A stretch of 64,000 bases of DNA, taken from positions 372,001-436,000 of the forward strand of contig QXJR01000027.1 in NCBI GenBank assembly GCA_020975725.1. The letters run 5' to 3'. Shown here piece after piece: positions 31,969 through 40,639 of the stretch (its first letter is position 1; each line of letters begins with the position of its first letter). The notes below the pieces were generated by a model. That model was not told the origin of the DNA, made no database searches, and was given only the letters and a program-made list of their open reading frames with translations. The position numbers were made by a program, and so were the translations under genes. The DNA comes from Picocystis sp. L7. Its lineage: Eukaryota > Chlorophyta > Picocystophyceae > Picocystales > Picocystaceae.

Positions 31969-33507
31969 TTAAATCAACCCCAGCAATACTACAGCTGTGC
32001 CAACAATGATTGCTATGGGGAGTGCTACCTTCAAGATCCTCACTATGCTGGACAAAAGAAACCGCAACACCACAATGGCAGACACAGTTTCTATGGCAAT
32101 TATGGCAGCTTCTGTGCTATTCACTACCATTTTAGCCACTCCCTCGTAATTTTTAGATTTTGCAATGACAGCTTCCATGTTTCGAGCATCTATCTTATCC
32201 TCGCTTCCATGCACACCAGTCTTGCTGGGCTTGTTTTCTGCTACCAATTCTTTGACCTTGTTCTCAACCCTTTGAGCAGGAATGTTTGCTTCTCTTGGTA
32301 GTTCTTCCACAGCCGGACGTCCCTCTATGCTTGCTACCTTTTCTGCATCATTGCTCTGGGTGGATTGGGCAGTTGAAAGCTTTTCCCCCAAAATTGCTGC
32401 GGCTTCCGGTTTCTCCATGGGTGCCTTCTCAAGGACCTTCGTTCTTGCATTGGCTCTGCCAGCTGCTATCTTCTTTGCAGCTGCTTCACGTTCAGCAGCA
32501 GCCAAGTCAGAAGCACGCTTGATTGCTGCTTTCTTCTCAGCCGCTGCTTTCTCCGCTGCAGCCTTCTCCACTACCCTCCTCTCGACAGCGCCTTTCTCTG
32601 TTGCAACCTTCTTCTCAGCCGCGGCTTTCTCTGCTGCAGCCTTCTCAGCTGCCTTCTTCTCAGCAGCGGCTTTCTCTGCTGTGGCCTTCTCAACTGCCTT
32701 CTTCTCAGCAGCAGCTTTCTCTGCTGCCGCTTTCTCTGATGTTGCCTTCTCAGCAGCGGCTTTCTCTGCTGCCACTTTCTCTGCTGTGGCCTTCTCAGCT
32801 GCCTTCTTCTCAGCTGCTGCCTTCTCTTCGACAGGGCCTTTCTCTGCTGGTATTTCATCACCATCTCCCTTCCCAGATGGAGCGGCAGGAGAGACTGTCA
32901 CTCCTTGCCCTTCAATCTGGGTTTCACCAAACTTGAGATTGTCCTCTGCAGAATCAGTTCTCATTTCACGATTTGTGCTTTCCTTGTCCTGAGCACTCTG
33001 CAGAGAATCTGGAGCAGAGGAAGTATTTTCAAGTGACGACTTCCTCTCCTCCTCGGCAGCCGCCCTTTGCTCCTCTTGCAGTGCTTTCAGTCTCTTTGCT
33101 GCCGCAGCTTTCCTCTTCGCGGAGATTTCACTCTCCGCGGATTTTCCTCTGGCATCTGATCCCTTGGATTTCTTTTCCTTCGACGAGCTGCTTGGTGTTC
33201 CTTTTGCTTCTTCTGAAACGATCCCAGCAGCACTATCGGTCTGAGTTCCGTATCTCAGCGATTCGACGCTCAGTTCCAAGGAAGGGTATCCTACTGCAGC
33301 TTCCGCTGCGAAGGTTTCCTTCGCTGCATCTATTTGTGCGGCTCCAAATGCAGCTACGAGTGCCACCATCCACTTGGTCTGTTGGCTCGAGGTTCGATCG
33401 ACATCCTCCCCACTGGTCCTTCGCGGATTGCGAGCCGGTGCACGCACGGACCTCCTCCTTTGAAGATTGGGATGGGTTGTATGCCTCGCACAACCGCACA
33501 TCGCCAT
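31969..33507 (-). CDS. Ala/Lys/Glu coiled-coil membrane protein, unknown function
   Basis: I choose the ATG at 33507 (MAMCGCARHTTHPNLQRRR), giving 512 aa with an Arg/Ser-rich, plastid-like leader. A hydrophobic stretch (WMVALVAAFGAAQIDAA) follows; it might be a second, thylakoid-type signal. The middle has a tract of about 120 residues built from AAAEK, ATAEK and AAEKK units, coded by 32.46-32.83 kb, predicted to be one long charged helix. The C-terminus has two hydrophobic segments (IIAIETVSAIVVLRFLL and VALPIAIIVGTAVVLLGLI), so the protein is probably membrane-anchored by a hairpin. TonB/TolA-like composition is convergent and does not prove kinship. No family recognised. Confidence 0.7.
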   Translation of the reverse strand: MAMCGCARHTTHPNLQRRRSVRAPARNPRRTSGEDVDRTSSQQTKWMVALVAAFGAAQIDAAKETFAAEAAVGYPSLELSVESLRYGTQTDSAAGIVSEEAKGTPSSSSKEKKSKGSDARGKSAESEISAKRKAAAAKRLKALQEEQRAAAEEERKSSLENTSSAPDSLQSAQDKESTNREMRTDSAEDNLKFGETQIEGQGVTVSPAAPSGKGDGDEIPAEKGPVEEKAAAEKKAAEKATAEKVAAEKAAAEKATSEKAAAEKAAAEKKAVEKATAEKAAAEKKAAEKAAAEKAAAEKKVATEKGAVERRVVEKAAAEKAAAEKKAAIKRASDLAAAEREAAAKKIAAGRANARTKVLEKAPMEKPEAAAILGEKLSTAQSTQSNDAEKVASIEGRPAVEELPREANIPAQRVENKVKELVAENKPSKTGVHGSEDKIDARNMEAVIAKSKNYEGVAKMVVNSTEAAIIAIETVSAIVVLRFLLSSIVRILKVALPIAIIVGTAVVLLGLI

Positions 33508-34238
33508 CTCGGATCGGCGTTGGACGTGCTCTGCAGGATCAGAGGTGGAATCGAAGCTCGTCCCGCAGCGCGTGTGGATGAGCCCGACCCATCCACAGGA
33601 ACCTGTGTGGTGCACCGTTCAAGGACCGCATGGACCGATGAATGAGGCCTTTGGTGGACCGTCGGGATCGTCCATCCTCTCGTTCTGGGCGACGGGGGAT
33701 GGGGTTGAGATTGGGGGGACGAGATCCGATCGAACCCGGATGGACCTCGGTTCTATACTGGGACACCCTCCAGTCAAACGCAGACATCATCCCGCCCAAG
33801 GGAAACCCACACCTTCGTTGGACCGAAACGCTGCCAAGAGGTCCTCGCATGTTCACCAACCTGGGTTACGAACGATGGCCGCCTCCCATCGAGAATAGAA
33901 ACCAGCTGGATCCAAGGCTCAGGAGAGAAGAAATTCCTTCCGGGTGCCGAGGATCTCCTTCTTTCCCCATCCCTTCCCCTTCTGAACAGGGTTCGATTCC
34001 CTTTCAGACCCGAGCTCATCCTGACTGGCGTATCCCTTGGACCCGGATGAGGCTGGCTGGGAACCCGAATGGATGGGTCGACACTCTACGACGTTTCGAC
34101 ACCGTCGAGACCACACGTTTCGCGATGCACAAGTGCGTCGACCTGGCAAGGAACCCAACGGATGTACTCTCCAGGAGGCAGTGGAACAAGATGCTGCTCT
34201 TTCCTGCGTTTTTGACGTTTCGTGGGGGGGGAAAAGCG

Positions 34239-34427
34239 ATGGCGATCAGCACACAGGAGCAAGAGGTGCTCGAACGCAGGAAGAGGATGCTTGCACAGAA
34301 AAAAGAGGATTTGAAGAAGAAAGCTGACGAAAAGCAAAAAGAAGAACAGTTCAAGTCTGATCAGTTGGAAAGGAGGAAGGAAAAGGCCCGGCAGAGGATG
34401 AGGAAGCTTCAGGAAGAAGGTTCTTGA
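34239..34427 (+). CDS. small charged coiled-coil protein, 62 aa
   Basis: MAISTQEQEVLERRK begins a helix of almost only Lys, Glu, Gln and Arg that ends in MRKLQEEGS. The frame is open for 200 codons upstream, but that part has mixed composition and no ATG context better than 34239. An upstream exon ending inside this frame is possible, since CACACAG at about 34258 resembles an acceptor. No family recognised. It diverges from the Ala/Lys/Glu protein gene. Confidence 0.45.
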   Translation: MAISTQEQEVLERRKRMLAQKKEDLKKKADEKQKEEQFKSDQLERRKEKARQRMRKLQEEGS

Positions 34428-36621
34428 GTATGCAGCCTAAAACTTGAAGCAAGTGCGCCATCTTCACCTCGGCAAGGTACCGCTCTTTCGGCGAGTAAGC
34501 TCCTCAAATCTACCAACAAAATCTTCGAATTTCCTCACCTTTCTTCGATGGCAGACATCCAAAGTCGTATGACAGTGTTGCTCTGTTCACCTTTATCTCC
34601 CTTCGCGATCAAGTCATGTACTACAACGGTGCCACCGACCAGGGCCCCCTCGAGCCCATGGCACGACATTACCATGTGGGGACAACGAAGACCCAGATGC
34701 CTCAAAGCCTCAGAACTGCGGGCCTCCCTTTTTCAGGCGCAGTTGCCCCGGTTCAATCCGCTGTCGTACCAGGAGATTACCGGACTCAAGACCCGGATTG
34801 TCGAGGGCTGCGGTCTGGAGCCCCGATCAGTCCCAGGGCGAGTCCTTTTACAGAGTTGCATCGCTGCCTTCTGGAAAGGCCTGGGAAGGTCCGACTCCCG
34901 TCGGATCCGCATGTGGGTCCCACGCGCTGGCTTCAGGGCATATGTACCAGCTCGTGAAGGGCCTAGCCAACCATCCATTGCTTCCGTGGGCCCCTCCAAG
35001 CCTCGTGGGCTGAGGGTACCCTCGAGAGGGATCTCAACGTGGAATCATTTTTTCCTCCATTTTCGTATTGATGGGCACCACCTCACCGTGAGCTTGCTCT
35101 CTCGGCCCACACATTTCCCTCCCGACTAAGGCGCCCTCTTTGTGCACCCTACTTGCGGACATCATGCAACGCAACATCCGTTATTCATCGCGCTTGGTGG
35201 AAGACAGTCCGGCGATTGTGGAAGACTTGGGAACACAGTAGCTTGAACTCTACTACAAGGATGCATGAAAGATCTCTTGAATTTCTCCTTGGGAGCGATC
35301 GCATATGCTATGCAATATCCCGTGGTTTTGCTCCACCGGCCATGTCATAGCTCTCTCATGGCCGCCACCCTAGACCAAATTCATCGTCGCGACCATGTTG
35401 CTATTCGTACATAGGTGGCACACTCTACCGAAACGTTGCCGCGTTGTTTCCCCACACGTTCGTCAACTTCCAAAACGTCGGTAACGTGGGTGTTGGTGTT
35501 GTGCGCCCTTCCCAAAAATTTCTTCGTCCTTACCGATAATTTGCAACATAGATTGTCGATTGGCCCGTTTAAGTGGTTGCGCAGCACCTTTCAATCCACG
35601 TATGGGTACCCAAAGCCGCCAACGTGTGTGCTTGGATCGACAAGGATCGATTCTCCTTTCTCTCACACAGAGTGTTTAGACTCTCCATTTTCTTTGAGTG
35701 AGTCTTTTAGAGGAGGTTTTGGTGGCAACAACTTCTTTTTTACATGGAAATCGTCCTTTAAATGACGAGCACTTCCAAACGGAACGATCCTTCAAGTAGA
35801 ATTGGATCACTTCCACGTTTTTCTCTTCCGCTCGTCCCCTCCATTAGCATTGTCGAGCTGCCATTATCTGCCTTTGTTTTCTTCTTCCCCTTTCATCGTT
35901 ACTCTTGCCATTTCGATCTGCTCCGAGTGTGAGCATTGTCCCCGTAATAATCCTTGTTCTACTAGGGGGCGCACATCCGATCGTATGGTCGATGATGTAC
36001 TTCCATGGGTTGAAAAAGAGGCTTATGGCATGTGTGTCTATTGTGGACCAAATTGGTAGAATGGAATGGGTAAGTGGCAACCAATCGCTCCCGTGAAGAA
36101 GTTTTCGACGATCCAAAGTGGTGTGTTAAGGTGGTACTATTCGACCAACATCGCACGCAGTGCGTATGCTGACTCCGAAAGTGCTCATGCACCAAACTAA
36201 GGGTGTCTTGCAGATTGAACAATGGTTGCCTTTGATCGCCAACATGCCAATCGATCCACCTGTCGCGGTTTTAGCACGTGCACAATGTGTTGGCCAAGAC
36301 ACGGCAACCGCACGGACAACCACCTCGTGTTGTCGTCTAAGGAATAGGTTCATGGACGCCTTGATTCTTGTGTCCTCCGAGGTTGAAAATCTTGGTCTCT
36401 CCTACCTCACCGAAAGGAGAGCGAGAAAGCACTTCGTGTAACACGTCCTCTGCGAGGTTAAGTCCTTCTGTTCGACCATTCACCAGGGTGTGACTTCAAG
36501 GGACAGGAAGGACTGGTCACCACAACCACGAACATACACGTTCGTCGGACACACGTTCGCGTCGCACGCGAGTTTTGCGCGCTTTTTCGACTGGACACTG
36601 TCGTCGGGAAGGAGGAGAGGC
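34428..36621. other. gene-free region upstream of VTI1
   Basis: One frame of 193 codons (34548-35129) and several shorter ones are present, but neighbouring frames are equally open and none shows a domain. The 35.1-36.4 kb part is AT-richer and broken in all frames. I see no RNA gene or clear repeat. Confidence 0.35.
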
Positions 36622-37550
36622 ATGTCGGAAGTCTTTCAGAACTACGAAAAGCAATACTGCGAGGTGAGGACGAGAGAAGATGGGCAAGAAGGGCGTCGTC
36701 CGGAACTGTCTCGTGCACCAACGTGCCTTACGCGCGTGTGCAGCCGTTGGATGGGATGGCGTAGGAACGCGTGCGGTGGCAGAAAGGTCCACCTTGGCTA
36801 ACAGGAGACAACGCCACTTCTTGGGAGGGTAGCTCGCCACGTCGATCTCCAACAGTGTGGAAGCGACGTCGGCTTTGTTCGGAGGTGCGTGCGAGCGACT
36901 CTCGAAGCGCAACCGACCCTCCGAGAGTGCGGAAAAGGATCAAAATACTGAATGGTACCACTACCTTGCCTTTCGAAACGCAAATTGAAGATTCCAAGAA
37001 GCAAAAGGTGAATCAAGTGAATGCGGAAATCTCACAAGCAGAAGCACTGCTCCGGAGGATGGACCTCGAAGCTCGTGGACTTGCACCTGAAGACAAGACC
37101 CCCCTCCTGGCGAAACTGCGCGAGTACAAGGTCGATCTGAACAGCCTGAAACAAAAGAACCGTAGCAACGCCTCTTCAGGCGGCGGTGATGACCTGGCAC
37201 GTGCAGAGTTAGGCCTTGGCGGAGACTATACAACTTCAAGTCAAAGGGAACGACTTCTCGATTCAACCGCAAGTTTGGAAAGGACTGGTGACAGGCTGAA
37301 GCAGAGCCAGCAGACGCTGTACGAGACGGAGGAGCTGGGAACCGGTATTCTTCAAGACTTGCACAGACAAAGGGAAACCATCGTCAGATCGAGGAACACC
37401 CTTCACACTGCAGACGACAACATCAGCCAAAGCCGTAGGATCCTGGGCGTGATGGCCCGAAGAATGGTAACCAACAAAATGATCATGAGTGGAACAATAC
37501 TGTTCCTACTAGCGACGATTTTCATTATTGTGTACTACAGACTAAAATGA
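36622..37550 (+). CDS. VTI1: VTI1-type Qb-SNARE (three exons)
   Basis: Exons 36622-36663, 36833-36884 and 36991-37550 give 217 aa, the usual VTI1 length. Intron 1 has GTGAGG...GGGTAG with a GGCTAAC branch; intron 2 has GTGCGT...TTGAAG. Joined, the N-terminus reads MSEVFQNYEKQYCE, LATSISNSVEATSALFG, then DSKKQKVNQVNAEIS and LLRRMDLEARGL, the v-SNARE N-domain. The SNARE motif runs from RERLLDSTASLERTGDRL through TGILQDLHRQRETI to TADDNISQSRRIL, and a C-terminal anchor follows. VTI1 works in Golgi, endosome and vacuole fusion. No single reading frame contains the whole protein, so simple ORF calling would miss the first 31 residues. Confidence 0.9.
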
Positions 37551-37702
37551 ACGTTTCGTCTGCGTAGTTTTGGCCCTGGCAATGAAGGTGCAATCCAGCA
37601 AGAATATGTGCAAGAAGCACCCACTGTATCGACTTGCCCTTCTTCCAGGACTTCACAGGTAGTGTTCCCTGGGGATATCAAGCAATTGCATAAATTTATG
37701 TA

Positions 37703-39505
37703 TCAAAGTTCCTCCATACTGTTCTCGTATTCTGCAGCATCGTCCAAATCTGTTGAGTCCTCTGCAGATGGCCCAGGGATCATTCGATCATGAGCAAGTG
37801 TTTGTGAAGGGCTCCGAAAGTACATGAATGGGGTATATCTCAGGAAATTTGAGACACGGGAAGTGTATATATCTGCGTACTTTTCGATCTGCCTCTGTAG
37901 ATGCGACTTGTCATTCAACCCGGCTCGAGACAGGTACCCCCACGTGGCATTGAAGTGCCCGCCATCTTCTACAAGCATGGGAGCAATGTCTGCATCTAAC
38001 CTCTCCATAGCAACAAGAAGTTTGCCTAAAATTTCTTCTATCTCATTTTCGTGCAAGAATTCATCCACTTTGCCAGGGAAAGTGCGGCAATTCTTCCTTC
38101 GTACCAAGACCAGCCTCAGCATGCTGAAAAGGTCCCCAAGTTTTTCTTTCTTGTTCATAAGGCATTTGAGCTGCTCGCGATGTACTCTGCCAGTGTTTAG
38201 TGCCTTAACTTCTTCCTCCAGTTCCCGCAAGATTAAGCAAGTTCTCCACCTGTGGTTGATCTTCGCAACAGACACGTCTGTATAAATGTGATCCCCCACA
38301 TATAGAAAGTCATCCCCAGAAACGCCTAGCGCTTTTTCAACCATACGTGCACTACCTCCGCAATAGAGTCCACCCACTGTGACGCTTTGGCAAGGTTTCA
38401 TCAGGCCATCCTCTGTGACTACCTCGTACAGGCTTTGATCGCTGGAGAAAAAGTCTGGTTTTCTAGCAGAGACAATGACCATATCAAAGATATCTCTCCA
38501 TCGCATCCCAGTGGGCAAAAATTGATCGAAAGAATAGGACATCATGGTGCTTGTGTACTCGTAATCCGAGTTGGTGATCAACAGCAGCCTTTTTCCGGCC
38601 TGTTTTTGGTCCAAGAGCGTCGGTGGAAGGTCCGGATCCAATTCCACGAACTTTTCTGGGTTGTTGATGATTTCTTGTTTGAGCATGACCTCTACTTGAG
38701 AACGGGTAAGTGCCTTGGAAACAAGTCCGTGCAATTCTTCGTAGCTGTGCGCTGCAGTATTAGGCACGCCTCCTTCGTCTAGTCTATCGACAAGTTGTGT
38801 GTAGAGGACGGCTTCGGCAACGGTGAATAGGGTGTTGAGGAAGGTCCATCGTGGACTGCGCAGGTCGATGAGCGTCCTACCGTATGCATCAGCAATTTTC
38901 GCGGGCGACATGAACTTGGTTCCGTGCATGGCTCGCTTGACGTATCCGAAGCGGTCTGCCTTGACAACGTTGCCGAGCTTTCGGTCGATGATGAGTCCGC
39001 GCATCACCAAGGAAGGATCGAATCGAAGCCCTTCCACTGCGACCCCTTGTTGACGCAACGTTTCGATACCGTAGGCGTACGCACGCGCCTCCCACATGAC
39101 GACATTGTAGTTGATGAGCGTGAAGTCCATGTCGTAGCCGATGGTCGAGATGGACCTGAAGTTGAGGGTCCGCGAGCAAAAGATCCCTCGCACCGGAGAT
39201 CCTTTGGGATACGTCCCTCGCGCTCCGAGCCGATCCATCAATCCACCATGCTCTTCCAGCAACTCCTCCGCCATGTCTTCGGCCGAACTGCTGTGCGCAC
39301 GTCCGCGCAGCGTGCGTCCAAGCTCTGACGGCTGGCGGAGGGAGAGGTCTCCGCGCGTGCTCTCGCCGAGCATGTCCACTTGCGCTCCTTCTGCATCCAC
39401 AGGACGCAAGTTGCACCTCGTACGTTTCCATTCACGTCTCTTTCCCGATGCGCAAGGACCTGCAGGTCGCGCAATGCGTCGATGCGTGCGCACGTCCAAG
39501 GCCAT
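37703..39505 (-). CDS. cN-II/NT5DC-type HAD 5'-nucleotidase
   Basis: This is 600 aa from ATG 39505. The first 100 residues are Arg/Ser rich and may be a targeting region. The HAD domain has GYDMDFTLINYN (DxDxT motif), LLLITNSDYEY (motif II), and GDHIYTDVSVAK (motif IV) after SARKPDFF. The region between holds the purine 5'-nucleotidase cap (MRGLIIDRKLGNVVKADRFG). Members dephosphorylate IMP/GMP, while several NT5DC proteins have no proven activity. The acidic C-terminus (EDSTDLDDAAEYENSMEEL) resembles that of cN-II. Its 3' end converges with VTI1, about 150 nt apart. Confidence 0.85.
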   Translation of the reverse strand: MALDVRTHRRIARPAGPCASGKRREWKRTRCNLRPVDAEGAQVDMLGESTRGDLSLRQPSELGRTLRGRAHSSSAEDMAEELLEEHGGLMDRLGARGTYPKGSPVRGIFCSRTLNFRSISTIGYDMDFTLINYNVVMWEARAYAYGIETLRQQGVAVEGLRFDPSLVMRGLIIDRKLGNVVKADRFGYVKRAMHGTKFMSPAKIADAYGRTLIDLRSPRWTFLNTLFTVAEAVLYTQLVDRLDEGGVPNTAAHSYEELHGLVSKALTRSQVEVMLKQEIINNPEKFVELDPDLPPTLLDQKQAGKRLLLITNSDYEYTSTMMSYSFDQFLPTGMRWRDIFDMVIVSARKPDFFSSDQSLYEVVTEDGLMKPCQSVTVGGLYCGGSARMVEKALGVSGDDFLYVGDHIYTDVSVAKINHRWRTCLILRELEEEVKALNTGRVHREQLKCLMNKKEKLGDLFSMLRLVLVRRKNCRTFPGKVDEFLHENEIEEILGKLLVAMERLDADIAPMLVEDGGHFNATWGYLSRAGLNDKSHLQRQIEKYADIYTSRVSNFLRYTPFMYFRSPSQTLAHDRMIPGPSAEDSTDLDDAAEYENSMEEL

Positions 39506-40639
39506 CGCCGACGCGCTCGAGTTCCCGGTTTTCGACGTCTGGTTAACTCCGATTCGATTCCGTCTCGAGATCTATCCAAACGGGTTCCCTACCGAGGGGA
39601 ACGAGAGCGCAGGGACACGGGGAGAGGATGGAGAAGGTGGACATGGAGGAGCCATGGGTTGAATTCGTGATGTGGGAGGGAACAACTTGTTCAACGCATC
39701 AATTGGGAGGTAGAAGAGGAAGAAGCACGGCTTGGCCCGTTGCTACAACCACGATAGCAAAGGTACGGACCGAGGATTCCAAATGGAAGACCCACAGTGG
39801 TGCTAGAACCAAAAAGGATCGCGCGTGGGTTGCCATGTCATGCGAAAATTCTGATACCAAAGCTCTCCCATCATGATTCTGTGGCCTAGGAAACGCTCCC
39901 CCACGTGTCCATCCTCTCATGAATCGAAAAGACATCGCACATTTAAAGGAGCTAAAACCAAACTTGGAATGGTAAAGGCGTGTGAAAAGTACAATGTGCC
40001 GAGATACTTTCAAATCGAGGGGTGTGCACAATGCCACGAAGGGTGCAAGGGTGCAGTGCATTCCGAACTGTTTGTTAGGAGGGCCGTATTCGGAAGTTGC
40101 TTGGGATGCGCCATCCACGAAGGCGTTGCTCGTATTCCCATGCTTGGTGTGAATCATGTGCGACAATAGAGGCAATGCCATGGCACAATAGAAAGACAAA
40201 TCGTAGAAGTCCTTTCCACTCCATCAGCATCCTTTGCATCCTTTTCTAACCACCCGGTACTTGTGCAGAGATGAGTTAGCGGGTGCACGCACTTGACTCG
40301 AATTTCATCAAGAAGCGATACTGTCCTATGCTTGACAATTCTCTCGTTGGGGTGTGGGAAGGACGACTTGTTGCACGAAGAGCGAAATGCGATCTAGTTT
40401 TCAAACGAACCCAACCATGAATCCAGCACAACGGCAGACAGTGTTAAATTGACTGAAAATTTATGCGAGCAAGAAGAGAGCTACCAAAAACGCGGATCTG
40501 CCATGGGTGAAACTGGGCTGTAAATGGCATGGTCGTGTACCTAGTGTCTTGTAGAGACCATCAATCCGCAGCCTGAATGATTATTTATTTCGTCACTGCT
40601 CCAACTAACGGTACAGCAGCAGGGCCAAGAGGAAATGCC
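39506..40639. other. gene-free region between 5'-nucleotidase and GH36 gene
   Basis: Open frames of 80-170 codons overlap on both strands near 39.7-40.2 kb without a recognisable domain. The rest is AT-rich and closed. It holds the 3' flank of the GH36 gene. Confidence 0.35.

Noticed and set aside
32282-32992. Plus-strand 236-codon frame with FSAAAFS repeats
   Set aside because: It is the antisense reading of the AAAEK tract of the minus-strand coiled-coil gene and has no independent features.
33960-34020. GGTTCGATTCCC resembling a tRNA T-arm
   Set aside because: No matching acceptor, D or anticodon stems can be formed around it on either strand.
33642-34238. Upstream 199 codons of the frame of the small coiled-coil ORF
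   Set aside because: Mixed composition, other frames equally open, no domain; treated as promoter or leader.
34548-35129. 193-codon plus-strand frame in the desert before VTI1
   Set aside because: No recognised domain, and neighbouring frames are open over the same stretch, so it is probably compositional.
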